Shown here: positions 44,157-53,413 of the stretch, in pieces
Layout: every line of letters starts with the position of its first letter
Position numbering within the stretch: the first letter of the stretch is position 1
Source of the DNA: Deltaproteobacteria bacterium
GTDB lineage: Bacteria; Desulfobacterota; Dissulfuribacteria; Dissulfuribacterales; UBA3076
Assembly: GCA_003194495.1 (NCBI GenBank)
Contig: PQXE01000006.1
Location: 1 to 60,933 of the forward strand
DNA: 60,933 nt
Direction of reading: 5' to 3'
Notes under the pieces: model-generated
Seen by the model: only the letters and a program-made list of their open reading frames with translations
Told to the model about the DNA's origin: nothing
Database searches by the model: none
Position numbers and translations under genes: made by a program

Positions 44157-45417
44157 GGTTACGTACTGTAGAACCTTTCAATGAATTAGTTTCTGTTTCA
44201 GAATATGAAAAAGTATGTCCGGCCATCTCTATCAGTGCAGAGGCTATCTCTGTAGCTGCTGTAGGTTTTCCAAGTTTTCGAGCATTTTTCCCCATATTGA
44301 TGAGTTTTTGGGGATCTTCCAGCAAAGACTGTATCTCTCCAGCCAGTTTTATAGCACCGATTTCTTCTTCCAGGAAGTATTTGGCAGCCCCGGCTTCAGT
44401 CAGCTCTCTGGCGTTGGCATCCTGATGGCTGTCAGTTGCCCAGGGATATGGAATGAGGATCGAAGGCTTTCCCAAGGTTGTGAGTTCAGCCAGAGTACCT
44501 GCTCCGGCCCGGCAGATAACCAGGTCTGCCCAGGAATAGGATTCACCGATGTTAGAGATAAATGGGGTCACTTTAGCCGGAATGTTTGCATCCTTGTAAA
44601 ATTTCTCAACATGTGACACATCCAGCTTGCCGGTTTGGTGAATAATTTCCAAATGAAAACCGGATTGCCACAAAACCTGTATGGCCGAACCGGCAAGCCG
44701 GTTCAGGTACCTGGCACCCTGACTGCCTCCCAGGACCAAAAGATTGAGTGATTTGGTGATTTGGTGATTTGGTGATTGAAATGTCTGTGTGGGTCTGTGT
44801 GGGTCTGTGGCTAATGATTTGGTGATTGAGTGATTGAGTGATTGAATAATATTTTTCCGTATGGGATTTCCAGTAAAAATTACCCTGTTTTTTGGAAAGT
44901 ATTTAACAGTTTCTTTAAAACTCACAAACACTGTCTTTGCAAACCTGGAGGCCAAACGATTTGTGAGCCCTGGGATAAGGTTCTGTTCATGGAGGGCTGC
45001 GGGTATCCGCAACATTCGCGCTGCAAGAAGTGCAGGCCCGGAGACATATCCCCCGACACCCAGTACCACATGAGGCCTGAATGATTTAAGCCACGAACAA
45101 GCCCTGATCGTGGAGGAAGGAAGTCCAGCCAGAGAACGCATGGTTGCTGCAAGGCCTGAGCCTCTGAGAGGTCTTGTGTTCAGGATTCGGTAATCCCATT
45201 TACGTCCTGAGAGTGCCTTTTTTTCCACCGGGCGGCCTGTGCCTATCCATAGAACATCTATACGGCCATGGGACTCCATGGCCTCAGCCACGGCCATTCC
45301 GGGAAACACGTGTCCACCTGTGCCACCACCAGCCACGACTAATTTGGTAATTTGGTGATTTGGTAATTTGGTGATTGTTTTGTGCTTATGTATTTCTCGG
45401 CTCATAGTTAAGTTCAC
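44149..45417 (-). CDS. murG: UDP-GlcNAc transferase MurG with repeat-coded insertions
   Basis: 422 residues, about 60 longer than usual. Core motifs are present: GGGTGGHVFPG, VVLGVGGYVSGPALLAA, HEQNLIPGL, LVLGGSQGAR, and ICRAGAGTLAEL. It makes lipid II from lipid I on the inner face of the membrane. The extra length is repeat DNA: an N-terminal stretch (ITKLPNHQITKL) and a linker between the two Rossmann lobes (LNHSITKSLATDPHRPTQTF and SPNHQITKSL). Both are places that tolerate insertion. GTG 45417 overlaps the murD stop by four bases; ATG 45405 is an alternative. ftsW, which normally lies between murD and murG, is missing. Confidence 0.93.
   Translation of the reverse strand: MNLTMSREIHKHKTITKLPNHQITKLVVAGGGTGGHVFPGMAVAEAMESHGRIDVLWIGTGRPVEKKALSGRKWDYRILNTRPLRGSGLAATMRSLAGLPSSTIRACSWLKSFRPHVVLGVGGYVSGPALLAARMLRIPAALHEQNLIPGLTNRLASRFAKTVFVSFKETVKYFPKNRVIFTGNPIRKNIIQSLNHSITKSLATDPHRPTQTFQSPNHQITKSLNLLVLGGSQGARYLNRLAGSAIQVLWQSGFHLEIIHQTGKLDVSHVEKFYKDANIPAKVTPFISNIGESYSWADLVICRAGAGTLAELTTLGKPSILIPYPWATDSHQDANARELTEAGAAKYFLEEEIGAIKLAGEIQSLLEDPQKLINMGKNARKLGKPTAATEIASALIEMAGHTFSYSETETNSLKGSTVRNHV
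44750..44846. repeat. Octamer tracts in murG linker
   Basis: (GATTTGGT)3 at 44750-44773, GTCTGTGTGG-type repeats at 44780-44812, then TGATTTGG and TGATTGAG octamers to about 44846. All are read through in murG with no stop. Confidence 0.85.
45341..45377. repeat. Octamer tract (RATTTGGT)4 at murG start
   Basis: Four units at 45341-45372, alternating AATTTGGT and GATTTGGT, encode the N-terminal extension before the GGGTGGH loop. Confidence 0.9.
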
Positions 45418-46841
45418 AGTATAGGATTTTCTAAGTTACCCAATTCCCTGGCTGTTTCCTGAAATGCCATGCCGCGTTCTTCATAGTTCTTGAACATATC
45501 AAAGCTGGAGCAGGCCGGGGAAAGGAGTATGGCATCACCGGGCTCAGCCAGGGATGTTGCTTCCTCCACGGCTTTTCTCATAGTCTTTTTGCCGTTTTTT
45601 GTTCCACTCACCTGGATAACCGGCATCACCTTACTTAGGATTTTTTCAAACGCCTTGGCCTCTTCGCCTATAACAATCGCACCACGAATACGCACCCTTT
45701 TTGTGGCCTCGGCCAGGGAAGTATAATCTTCACCCTTGCCGCGGCCGCCCACGATAAGCACTATTGGCTGATCTATGGATTCCAGTGCGCGAAGTACAGA
45801 TGCGATATTGGTGGCCTTGGAGTCGTCATAATAGTCGATGCCCGCATTTTGGACTACCCACTGAAGTCTGTGATGTGCCGCTTTGAAGCTTTGGATAACA
45901 GACTGTACTGCAGCCGCACCTGCACCTGCCAGGCGAGAAATAAGTATGGCACAAGCCAGGTTTTCAATATTATGTCGACCCTTTGGGGACCAGCTTTCTA
46001 AGTCATATTCCTCCCATTTATTATCAGGCCACATGACGTTGATTTTTTTCAAAAAGGTATCCGGCCCGGCCCCGGGAACTCCGGGGCGCAGCATCCCGAA
46101 GTAGAGTCTTCTGGCACGTCCTCTATTCTTCCACGTTTCCAGTTCCTTGTCGTCCATGTTGCGAATAGCCCAATCTTCAGGACTTTGGAAGTCATAGATT
46201 ACTGCCTTGCTCTCTCCGTAGCTCTTGATGTCCTGGTAGCGATCAAGGTGGTCCGGCGCAAGATTGAGCCATGCTGTTGTCTTGAACCTTGGAGGAGTGA
46301 AAGGAAAGTACTTGGTCCTTGGGAAGTAATCCAACTGGAAGCTGCTAATCTCTAAGACAGCGATAGTTTCCTCAGTATGTTCTTCAATAAGTACGGATAA
46401 TGGTGTCCCAATGTTCCCAGCCCTTACATGGGGCACCTTGGCCTTTTTCAGCATCTCATCCACAAGCATAGTAGTAGTGGTTTTTCCGTTTGTGCCGGTG
46501 ATGCCGATTAGAGGTCCTTTCCAGAAGGATGCCGCAAGGGCCAGTTCTCCAATCACAGGGATATTGGACCTGCGTGCCGCCTCAAGGGCAGGAATTTCAG
46601 GTGAAACACCAGGGCTGACCACTATCAGGTCGGATGAAAGGCAGGTCTCTACCTTATGTTTTTTTGTCTCCACTCCGACGCCGTTTTTTTCACACCAGCC
46701 TGCCAGGCCCTTAGGCCACTTATTCAGGGGATTTAAGTCACTGCATATGACTTGTGCCCCTTGAGAGACGATCCATCCGGCGGCTGCCCGGCCGGATATC
46801 CCCATGCCCAGTATTGTTACTTTTTTGCCCTTCAGTTCCAC
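45414..46841 (-). CDS. murD: UDP-MurNAc-L-Ala:D-glutamate ligase MurD
   Basis: 475 residues: GMGISGRAAAGWIVSQGAQVICSD at the N-terminus, VSPGVSPEIPAL, ATP loop [25 protein letters not shown], and VQNAGIDYYDDSKATNIAS followed by LIVGGRGKG. It adds D-Glu. The neighbour upstream is mraY (24 bp, with an inverted octamer repeat in the gap) and downstream murG overlaps directly. Confidence 0.95.
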   Translation of the reverse strand: MELKGKKVTILGMGISGRAAAGWIVSQGAQVICSDLNPLNKWPKGLAGWCEKNGVGVETKKHKVETCLSSDLIVVSPGVSPEIPALEAARRSNIPVIGELALAASFWKGPLIGITGTNGKTTTTMLVDEMLKKAKVPHVRAGNIGTPLSVLIEEHTEETIAVLEISSFQLDYFPRTKYFPFTPPRFKTTAWLNLAPDHLDRYQDIKSYGESKAVIYDFQSPEDWAIRNMDDKELETWKNRGRARRLYFGMLRPGVPGAGPDTFLKKINVMWPDNKWEEYDLESWSPKGRHNIENLACAILISRLAGAGAAAVQSVIQSFKAAHHRLQWVVQNAGIDYYDDSKATNIASVLRALESIDQPIVLIVGGRGKGEDYTSLAEATKRVRIRGAIVIGEEAKAFEKILSKVMPVIQVSGTKNGKKTMRKAVEEATSLAEPGDAILLSPACSSFDMFKNYEERGMAFQETARELGNLENPIL

Positions 46842-46844
46842 GCA

Positions 46845-46861
46845 ATCACCAAATCACTAAA
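46845..46861. repeat. Octamer repeat in reverse orientation, murD-mraY gap
   Basis: AATCACCAAATCACTAAAT on the plus strand is the same octamer as in the genes but turned round relative to the operon. In this direction the operon strand contains TGA in every frame. It is the only copy in the dcw cluster that lies between genes. Confidence 0.75.
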
Positions 46862-46865
46862 TTCA

Positions 46866-47945
46866 TTATCTTAGCTTGAGCGTGCTGATTGCTACCAGCC
46901 CCAGTAATATAGAAATTATCCAGAATCTCACAATGACCTTTGGCTCTTTCCATCCCTTAAGCTCAAAGTGGTGATGGATGGGAGCCATACGGAAGATCCT
47001 CTTGCCTCCTGTTGTTTTGAAGTAAAAGACCTGAAGAATTACGGATAATGCCTCAACTACGAAAACTCCACCTACAATGACAAGCAGCATTTCCTGCTTT
47101 GAGAGAACGGCTACTGTTCCCAGGGCACCGCCTGCGGCAAGGGAACCTACATCTCCCATGAAGATCTCTGCAGGATAGGTATTATACCAGAGGAAACCCA
47201 AACCGGCCCCTACCATTGCGCCACAAAACACCGCAAGCTCTCCTGCGCCCGGAACCGAAGGAATCTGGAGGTACTGGGCAAGAGTCGAGTGGCCGGCCAG
47301 GTATGTAAACAGGGTGTAGACTGCTGCAGCTATTATGAAAGGGCCGGCAGCAAGTCCGTCCAGACCGTCGGTCAGATTAACCGCATTGGAGGTCCCTACG
47401 ACCACAAGCAGTGCGAAAACACCGTACATGATCCCAAGATCAGGCTGAAAGTTCTTAAAAAACGGGATGCTAAGATGGGTATCCCACTTACCATGTGCGG
47501 CAATTATACACGCGGCCAGAAGTACAAAGACTGTCTGCCAGGCAAGCTTCCATCTACCGGACAGGCCTGTGCTGTTCTGTTTTCTGATCTTCAGCAGGTC
47601 GTCCGCAAGGCCTATTATGCCATAACCGACAAGAATTAAAATGCTTATCCATACGTACAGATTCCTTAGGTCGGCCCACAGGAGTGTGGCGACCAGGATG
47701 GACACAATGATTAATATGCCCCCCATGCTTGGTGTCCCGGCTTTTGCATGATGCCTTGCCGGCCCGTCCTCCCTGATGACCTGGCCCATCTGCATTGCAC
47801 ACATGCGTCTCATAAACCAAGGCCCAAAAAACAATATTATTGAGAGGGCGGTAATAGCCGCATATATTGTCCTGAATGTGATGTAGCGAAAAACATTAAA
47901 TATAGGCCACATATCGTGGAGGGGATATAGCAGATGAAAGAGCAT
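46866..47945 (-). CDS. mraY: Phospho-MurNAc-pentapeptide transferase MraY
   Basis: Start at ATG 47945, four bases after the murF stop; the track's longer frame overlaps murF. 359 residues with ten or so membrane helices and the signature segments [29 protein letters not shown] and [13 protein letters not shown] plus the HHHFELKGW end. It makes lipid I from undecaprenyl phosphate. Confidence 0.96.
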   Translation of the reverse strand: MLFHLLYPLHDMWPIFNVFRYITFRTIYAAITALSIILFFGPWFMRRMCAMQMGQVIREDGPARHHAKAGTPSMGGILIIVSILVATLLWADLRNLYVWISILILVGYGIIGLADDLLKIRKQNSTGLSGRWKLAWQTVFVLLAACIIAAHGKWDTHLSIPFFKNFQPDLGIMYGVFALLVVVGTSNAVNLTDGLDGLAAGPFIIAAAVYTLFTYLAGHSTLAQYLQIPSVPGAGELAVFCGAMVGAGLGFLWYNTYPAEIFMGDVGSLAAGGALGTVAVLSKQEMLLVIVGGVFVVEALSVILQVFYFKTTGGKRIFRMAPIHHHFELKGWKEPKVIVRFWIISILLGLVAISTLKLR

Positions 47946-47949
47946 TAAC

Positions 47950-50900
47950 CTATTCCTCTCCCAGATGCCTGATAAGGGCATCCACAGCTCTCTCAAGGCC
48001 TATGGCCCGCGATCCCTTTACCAGTATAGTTGCCGGGGAGGGCATGCAGTCAAGAGCGGCTGATTCTATCCAGGAAAGCAAATCCTCCGTATTGGGGAAG
48101 ACGCGAATAGCCTTTTGCGAAATACCGGCCTTTTGGGCGGTTTTGGAAACAGCATCCGCGAATTGGCCTACGAAGATCAGAAAATCAACTCCTGTATTTG
48201 CTGAAAGTCGTCCAATATCCTGATGGAAGTCGTAGGCCGCATCTCCGAGTTCCAGCATGTCTCCCAGGATCACTATCTTTTTTTCGTTTTTGCTCCAAAG
48301 ATCGAGAGTCTCAATAGCCGCTCTCATAGAGCCTGGGTTTGCATTATAAGAATCGTCTATCAGCCTCCATTTAGATCCAAGATTTTTCAGAAAAAGGCGG
48401 CATGGAACCGGTTTTACTTCCTCCAGCCCTTGCTTGATCCGGGCCGGTGTCAGCCCTACTGCATGGCCGGTAGCTGCGGCTGCAACGGCATTTTGTACGT
48501 TCGCCCTTCCTATAAGTGGAAGATCAACAGAGAGTCTGCTTCCGGCAATATCCAGGTCCAGCAGAGTGCCATGCCCGCCCGGGGTCCAGGACAGGCAGGT
48601 GATTTGGTGATTTGGCGATTTGGTGATTTGGTGATTTGAAGATGCCGGGGCCTTTTGTCCCATGGAATAACCCACCACCTGGCACGTTAGATCTTTGGCA
48701 CCTTCCATCACCAGGGAATCGTCAAGGTTTACCACTGCCACACCTGTCTGAGGAAGGGCTCGCCAGAGTTCCCATTTTTCCCTGGCCACTTGCTTTATAT
48801 CCCCAAGGCCGACAAGGTGGGCAGGCTGTATGGTAGTAATAAGGCCCACTTGTGGCTTGGCAATTTCACACAGTCGGGGGATTTCTCCCGGTTGGTTCGT
48901 TCCCATTTCCAGCACTGCCCATGAATCATCGGATTTGGCCGAAAGCAGGCTGAGCGGGAGCCCGATAAGGTTGTTAAAATTCCCAGGGGTTTTAGCCATT
49001 TTCCATTTTTTCCCCAGGATGGAGAAAATCAGTTCTTTTGTAGTGGTCTTGCCGCAACTACCCGTAATACCGACCACCTTGATTCCAAGGTGTTCCCTAT
49101 ACCATGCTGCGAAACCTCCCAGGGCCTTTAACGAATCCCGGACTTGCAGCAGGACTGGACGCCGGCGAAGGTCGAAATCCGTATGTTGAAATTCAAAGGT
49201 CGAACTGACTACTGCACCAATGGCCCCCTTTTTTATAGCGTCAAGGACAAAATCATGACCGTTGAAACGGTCCCCTGAAAGTGCCCAGAATATATTTCCT
49301 CTTCTTACTGATCTGGAATCTGTTGATATACCATGGATTGCCGTATCCGGGTCACCCGAAAGGACCCTGGCTCCAATAGCCTTTGCCACCCGAGAAGCCT
49401 TTAATCGAAACCCCCGATCCTCAAGACTCTCTACCTTACTACGAACTACGAACTCCGAACTCCGAACTCCGCCCCTCGCCCCAAAGGCCTCTTTCAACAT
49501 TTCCCTATCATCAAAGGCAAGTCGTTTGTTGCCGATTATCTGATAGGTTTCATGGCCTTTCCCAGCCACAAGCAGGCAGGCACCAGGCTGTACTTTTTCT
49601 GCTGCCCATAAAATAGCGTCCCTTCTGTCTGGAATTACCTTCACTTCAGCTTTGGTTGCAGGGTGATGGGGAGGAAGGTCACTGAGGCCGCTCAACATCT
49701 GATCGAGTATGGCAAGAGGGTCTTCAGTGCGTGGATTGTCCGAGGTCAGCACAACGATATCTGCCAGTGAAGCAGCTGCCTGCGCCATGAGAGGACGCTT
49801 GCCCCTATCTCTGTCTCCTCCACAGCCGATTACGCAAATCAGAGGCCTGGGCCCTAATGGAATAAGGCAGTTCAGGACACTTTCAAGGGCGTCAGGAGTG
49901 TGGGCGTAGTCCACAAGGGCGGTCACTCCCCGGGGAGTATGCACAGGATCGAGTCTTCCCGGGATACGCGTTATTGATTCTATGCCGGTCTGAATATGGT
50001 CGGGATCTATCCCAAGGGTGATTGAAGCCGCTACTGCTGCAAGGATATTGTATAGATTGTGCAGACCTATAAGCCTGGATTTGATAGAAACAGGCCCTTT
50101 GGGCGTGGCAAGCTTACCTATTATTCCATCAATATTGATTGACTGGAACTCAGGTCTTACTTCAGCCTCCGGACTGAGACCATAACTGATCTTTTTCCTT
50201 TGTACTATCTCCCATAGGCGCCTTCCATACAAGTCATCAATGTTGATAATTGCCGTATCAGAAGGGTATTCCAGAAACAATTTTACCTTGGCCTGGAAGT
50301 ATTGCTCCATGTCTTGATGGTAATCCAGGTGATCGCGGCCCAGATTAGTAAAAACAGACGCTGCGAAACTGCACCCTGAGATCCTCTGCTGGTCAAGGGC
50401 GTGCGAAGATACCTCCAAGGCCACTGCCTTTGCCCCTTGTTCCGACATGTCTGCCAGGATCTCCTGTAGTTTTATGGCATCTGGGGTAGTGAGTTCAGAA
50501 GGTACCTCCTTGCCACAATGTCTCTGGTTTACAGTCCCGATTACACCAGGATTCAGCCCGGCTTTGCTGAAAATGCCTTCCAGGAGATATGTGATCGTAG
50601 TCTTACCATTAGTGCCTGTAATGGCTATAAGGGGCATTTTTTCACTGGGATTTCCATAAAAGGCACTTGCCAGAAGACCGGTTGAAAGCCTGGGGTCGTC
50701 CACTCCTATAACAGGAAGTGCTCCAGGAACGGTCTTGACGTAACGATGGACATCTTGGCTTGGCATTAACAGGGCAGAGGCTCCTTTCTTCACGGCGTCA
50801 TTGATAAATTGTCTTCCATCAAGTTCCGTGCCGGGAATTGCAACAAATATGTATCCCTGCTTTACCTGTCTGGAGTCTGCGGATATGCCCCTGATTTTTA

Positions 50901-50991
50901 TATTATCCAGCTCAGGTGATATAGAAACAGCAGGTCTCAGCACTTCTAACATGTCCCGCAATGTCCTTTCGTGCCGTGTATTACCAAACAT
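47950..50991 (-). CDS. murE-murF: MurE-MurF fusion protein
   Basis: One frame of about 1013 residues. Residues 1-500 are Mur[38 protein letters not shown], and DNPRTEDP, whose DNPR motif marks meso-diaminopimelate addition. Residues about 525-1013 are Mur[53 protein letters not shown]. The linker ([15 protein letters not shown]) is encoded by four 7-bp repeats. The fused enzyme would add meso-DAP and then D-Ala-D-Ala. MurE-MurF fusions are known in a few lineages such as Bordetella. The MurF part also holds an octamer tract ([13 protein letters not shown]). The GTG/ATG start overlaps the ftsI-like stop. Confidence 0.95.
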   Translation of the reverse strand: MFGNTRHERTLRDMLEVLRPAVSISPELDNIKIRGISADSRQVKQGYIFVAIPGTELDGRQFINDAVKKGASALLMPSQDVHRYVKTVPGALPVIGVDDPRLSTGLLASAFYGNPSEKMPLIAITGTNGKTTITYLLEGIFSKAGLNPGVIGTVNQRHCGKEVPSELTTPDAIKLQEILADMSEQGAKAVALEVSSHALDQQRISGCSFAASVFTNLGRDHLDYHQDMEQYFQAKVKLFLEYPSDTAIINIDDLYGRRLWEIVQRKKISYGLSPEAEVRPEFQSINIDGIIGKLATPKGPVSIKSRLIGLHNLYNILAAVAASITLGIDPDHIQTGIESITRIPGRLDPVHTPRGVTALVDYAHTPDALESVLNCLIPLGPRPLICVIGCGGDRDRGKRPLMAQAAASLADIVVLTSDNPRTEDPLAILDQMLSGLSDLPPHHPATKAEVKVIPDRRDAILWAAEKVQPGACLLVAGKGHETYQIIGNKRLAFDDREMLKEAFGARGGVRSSEFVVRSKVESLEDRGFRLKASRVAKAIGARVLSGDPDTAIHGISTDSRSVRRGNIFWALSGDRFNGHDFVLDAIKKGAIGAVVSSTFEFQHTDFDLRRRPVLLQVRDSLKALGGFAAWYREHLGIKVVGITGSCGKTTTKELIFSILGKKWKMAKTPGNFNNLIGLPLSLLSAKSDDSWAVLEMGTNQPGEIPRLCEIAKPQVGLITTIQPAHLVGLGDIKQVAREKWELWRALPQTGVAVVNLDDSLVMEGAKDLTCQVVGYSMGQKAPASSNHQITKSPNHQITCLSWTPGGHGTLLDLDIAGSRLSVDLPLIGRANVQNAVAAAATGHAVGLTPARIKQGLEEVKPVPCRLFLKNLGSKWRLIDDSYNANPGSMRAAIETLDLWSKNEKKIVILGDMLELGDAAYDFHQDIGRLSANTGVDFLIFVGQFADAVSKTAQKAGISQKAIRVFPNTEDLLSWIESAALDCMPSPATILVKGSRAIGLERAVDALIRHLGEE
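48601..48640. repeat. Octamer repeat (GATTTGGY)4 inside murF part
   Basis: Four units plus GATTTGAA, coding strand ACCAAATC, read as [14 protein letters not shown] in the central MurF domain. Confidence 0.9.
49441..49468. repeat. Heptamer repeat (MCGAACT)4 at the MurE-MurF joint
   Basis: ACGAACT twice then CCGAACT twice. On the coding strand AGTTCGG is open in all three frames. It encodes exactly the linker between the two enzymes. Confidence 0.9.
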
Positions 50992-52781
50992 CACTTGCAG
51001 GTTATACTGCAGACCTTCACAGCCTTAAGAGGTGTTCCTGATCTTGGTTTTTGTGCGATCACAGTCCCCACGCCTTTGAGTTTGGTGGAAATGCCTATGG
51101 ATTGCAGAATATCCAAGGCCTGTCTTACGGATTTTCCCTTAAGATTCGGCATCCTGGAGAGTTCATTTTTGGTCTCTTGGCTGTTCACCGTTCGCCATTT
51201 GTCCTTCAAGGGTATCTGTGCCGCCTGTTTTGCTACTATTAGTGTCCGCCCTAAAGTACCCCGGCGTTCACGAGGATCAATTTTTACGCCGTCGAGCAAA
51301 ACAATATAACTTACTTTGGGTAATTTGTCGGGCCAGAATCCCAGGGCGGTTACCTGGGCTGGAAATTGAGTGGATATTTGCTCAGACTGTTCATTCCACC
51401 TGATACTCGCAAGAGAAGGCCCTTCTCTGACCGCGAGGTTTTTCCGCAATTTGAGTATAAGCTCTTCTGTTAACCATGGGATTTTGGCCTGCCTTTGGTC
51501 CTTCATAGATGACTCGGATGTCAGGAATTCACTAGGGCTTTGTAAAGCTACATGTGGTGTCACCAATATATTCCTATTTATCAGGGCGGAGAAGGCCCTG
51601 AGAATCTGGATCGGACTGGCTGTGATACCCTGGCGTAAGAAGCAATTCTGAGAGTTCGGCAGGGCTGAAGACAGGCTGCCCCGGCCTTCACCCGGAAGAT
51701 CAATACCTGTAGACTGACCAAACCCCAGACCCCAGAGGTCCCTTGACAGGTCGCCATAAGAGACAAAATCTTTCAGCTCCTGTTCAGCCCAGGGACTCCA
51801 CATGACCAGACCTTTACCCAAAGTCTCCCATTGCCACTTGTGGGTCATTTTGTCCAAAGGCTGGATTTCTGATTTCGGAAGCTCACTTTGTTCAAACATC
51901 CAGTTTAAGAGAGGCGCAAGGACCATCAGGTCAACATTATCTTGCAGAGAGTAATTTGTAATGTTTGTTGCAGGTAGTTCCCAAAAACGTTCCGGGTCCC
52001 AGGAAGGCTTGCTGGCAAGAGCAAGGATCTCACCGTTTTCAACACTTATTATAACAAGACAGCCTTTATCGGCCTTAAGCCTTTTCATCTGCCTGTCAAG
52101 CTCTTTTTCCGCTGATGACTGAATATTTTTTTCAAGGGTAAGCGTAAGCTCCTGTCCACCTGTGTGAATTTGTGACACATTAGTGTGGTTTAAAAGGCTG
52201 TCATATGTGTATTCAATTCCCTCAAGGCCCCTGCCGCCGTGATCGACAAACCCTAAAACCGGAGAAGCCAGTAAACCGCAAGGATATACCCTTTTATATT
52301 TTTCCAGTATTTCTATTCCCTTAAGCCGCATATCTTTGAGCTTCAGGCCTTGTTCTACGGAAATGCCGTCTTTTAGACAGATAACGCCCTGTTCCTCCGA
52401 CAACAGTTTTGTTACAGCATGAGGATCAAGTCCAAGAATTTCTGATACCCGTGGTGCCCAATCATCAACTTGCGGCAACTTGGAAGGCCTTGCCAAGGCA
52501 GAAATTGTCTTTTGGCTTACGGCGAATATCGCTCCTGTCCTGTCAAGAATTATGCCCCTGTACAGGGGGCTTTGCCGGGAATAGTAGTCACGGCTCTGTT
52601 GTTGAGAAAGTCTGGACGAATCAATGTCATCTTCGCTACTGATATTGTTGCTCTGCCAAAAGCAACCAACAAACGATGTGGCAATGATCACAAGGCCTGC
52701 CAGGGCGAATAGAAATTTCCTTTTTTGGACACGGATGAACACAGATGAACACAGATTTTTAAATTTATAAGGAAAACTCAT
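50991..52781 (-). CDS. ftsI: FtsI-like penicillin-binding protein lacking catalytic motifs
   Basis: 596 residues in the ftsI position of the cluster. Normal parts: transmembrane helix (about 24-42), PBP dimer domain (RGIILDRTGAIFAVS ... GLEGIEYTYDSLL), transpeptidase wall segments (IISVENGEILALASKPSWDP, GFGQSTGIDLPGEGRGSL, QGITASPIQILRAFSAL) and a C-terminal PASTA domain (MPNLKGKSVRQALDILQ). Missing: the SxxK serine and lysine (place is taken by DLMVLAP at 284-290), the SxN motif (WSPWAEQ in its place) and the KTG (NEQSEQIS at about 463-470). It cannot act as a transpeptidase by the known mechanism. The first 20 residues are written by extragenic repeat (CSSVFIRVQ). Confidence 0.9.
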   Translation of the reverse strand: MSFPYKFKNLCSSVFIRVQKRKFLFALAGLVIIATSFVGCFWQSNNISSEDDIDSSRLSQQQSRDYYSRQSPLYRGIILDRTGAIFAVSQKTISALARPSKLPQVDDWAPRVSEILGLDPHAVTKLLSEEQGVICLKDGISVEQGLKLKDMRLKGIEILEKYKRVYPCGLLASPVLGFVDHGGRGLEGIEYTYDSLLNHTNVSQIHTGGQELTLTLEKNIQSSAEKELDRQMKRLKADKGCLVIISVENGEILALASKPSWDPERFWELPATNITNYSLQDNVDLMVLAPLLNWMFEQSELPKSEIQPLDKMTHKWQWETLGKGLVMWSPWAEQELKDFVSYGDLSRDLWGLGFGQSTGIDLPGEGRGSLSSALPNSQNCFLRQGITASPIQILRAFSALINRNILVTPHVALQSPSEFLTSESSMKDQRQAKIPWLTEELILKLRKNLAVREGPSLASIRWNEQSEQISTQFPAQVTALGFWPDKLPKVSYIVLLDGVKIDPRERRGTLGRTLIVAKQAAQIPLKDKWRTVNSQETKNELSRMPNLKGKSVRQALDILQSIGISTKLKGVGTVIAQKPRSGTPLKAVKVCSITCK

Positions 52782-52786
52782 TCTGA

Positions 52787-52971
52787 CTCGACTTTGGCCA
52801 TTTTTAATTCATGGTTGTTGGGCTAACTTACTGAAATTATTATATCTAGCTTGAATTGGATCAAATCTACCCATAAAAAATCGGGGTATGAGTGCTTGTA
52901 ATTTCCAAATCGTGCAGCTAACTCCTTGATTTTTCTGGTTTTATAATAATCGAAAAATGGCCAAAGTCGAG
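52787..52971. mobile_element. MITE-C copy 2 between ftsL and ftsI-like gene
   Basis: Inverted copy of 29624-29808, also 185 bp, flanked by TCTGA (52782-52786 and 52972-52976). It ends five bases before the ftsI ATG. Before insertion the ftsL stop and ftsI start were about 13 bases apart. Its outward ATG begins a seven-codon frame whose TGA overlaps the ftsI ATG. Confidence 0.92.
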
Positions 52972-52985
52972 TCTGATCTCTATCA

Positions 52986-53351
52986 TCAGTTAAGGGATAT
53001 TGTCTGCCTGCCAGTGGGTGGGTGAAGTCCCATTTTTTTCCCCAATTTTTCCATACGGCTGCGAGTTTTGAGCTGGTCCATTTGATTGCTGAAATCCTGA
53101 TATTGAGCACTGAGACGGCCTTCCTCAATCTGAAGGAACTCTATGTCCTTTGCTATTTTCCGGGTCTCGTGAGTGGTCCAGAATCCCAGGATTAATAAGG
53201 CGACCAGAGCAAATATGAGCGCAATTGTCTTTTGACGGGTTATATTGAATACTTTTGAGAACGAAAAGCTGCTGCCGGTGTTGTTTTCCTGTGTCATCGG
53301 AACATATGAACGTCTCTGTGGTATTCTAATCGTTGCTGATCGAGGACTCAT
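52986..53351 (-). CDS. ftsL: Cell division protein FtsL
   Basis: 121 residues after a strong AGGAGGGG site: basic tail, one transmembrane helix (IALIFALVALLILGFW) and a coiled coil (IAKDIEFLQIEEGRLSAQYQDFSNQMDQLKTRSRMEKLG, end to end about 65-105). Sequence is weakly conserved in FtsL, so the call rests on size, topology and position between rsmH and ftsI. It works with FtsB and FtsQ to activate FtsWI. Confidence 0.8.
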   Translation of the reverse strand: MSPRSATIRIPQRRSYVPMTQENNTGSSFSFSKVFNITRQKTIALIFALVALLILGFWTTHETRKIAKDIEFLQIEEGRLSAQYQDFSNQMDQLKTRSRMEKLGKKMGLHPPTGRQTISLN

Positions 53352-53413
53352 TTTTTCCCCTCCTAATCCTAATGCTCAAGGGTAGTTATGTGATTTCGCT
53401 AAAAAAATCCGAC

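Noticed and set aside
44741..44850. Tandem repeats in murG as a CRISPR or a frameshift artefact
   Set aside because: Units are 8 bp with no spacers, and the gene stays open with all catalytic motifs on both sides.
52823..53128. 101-residue minus-strand ORF overlapping ftsL
   Set aside because: It is a shadow frame of ftsL that reads into MITE-C.
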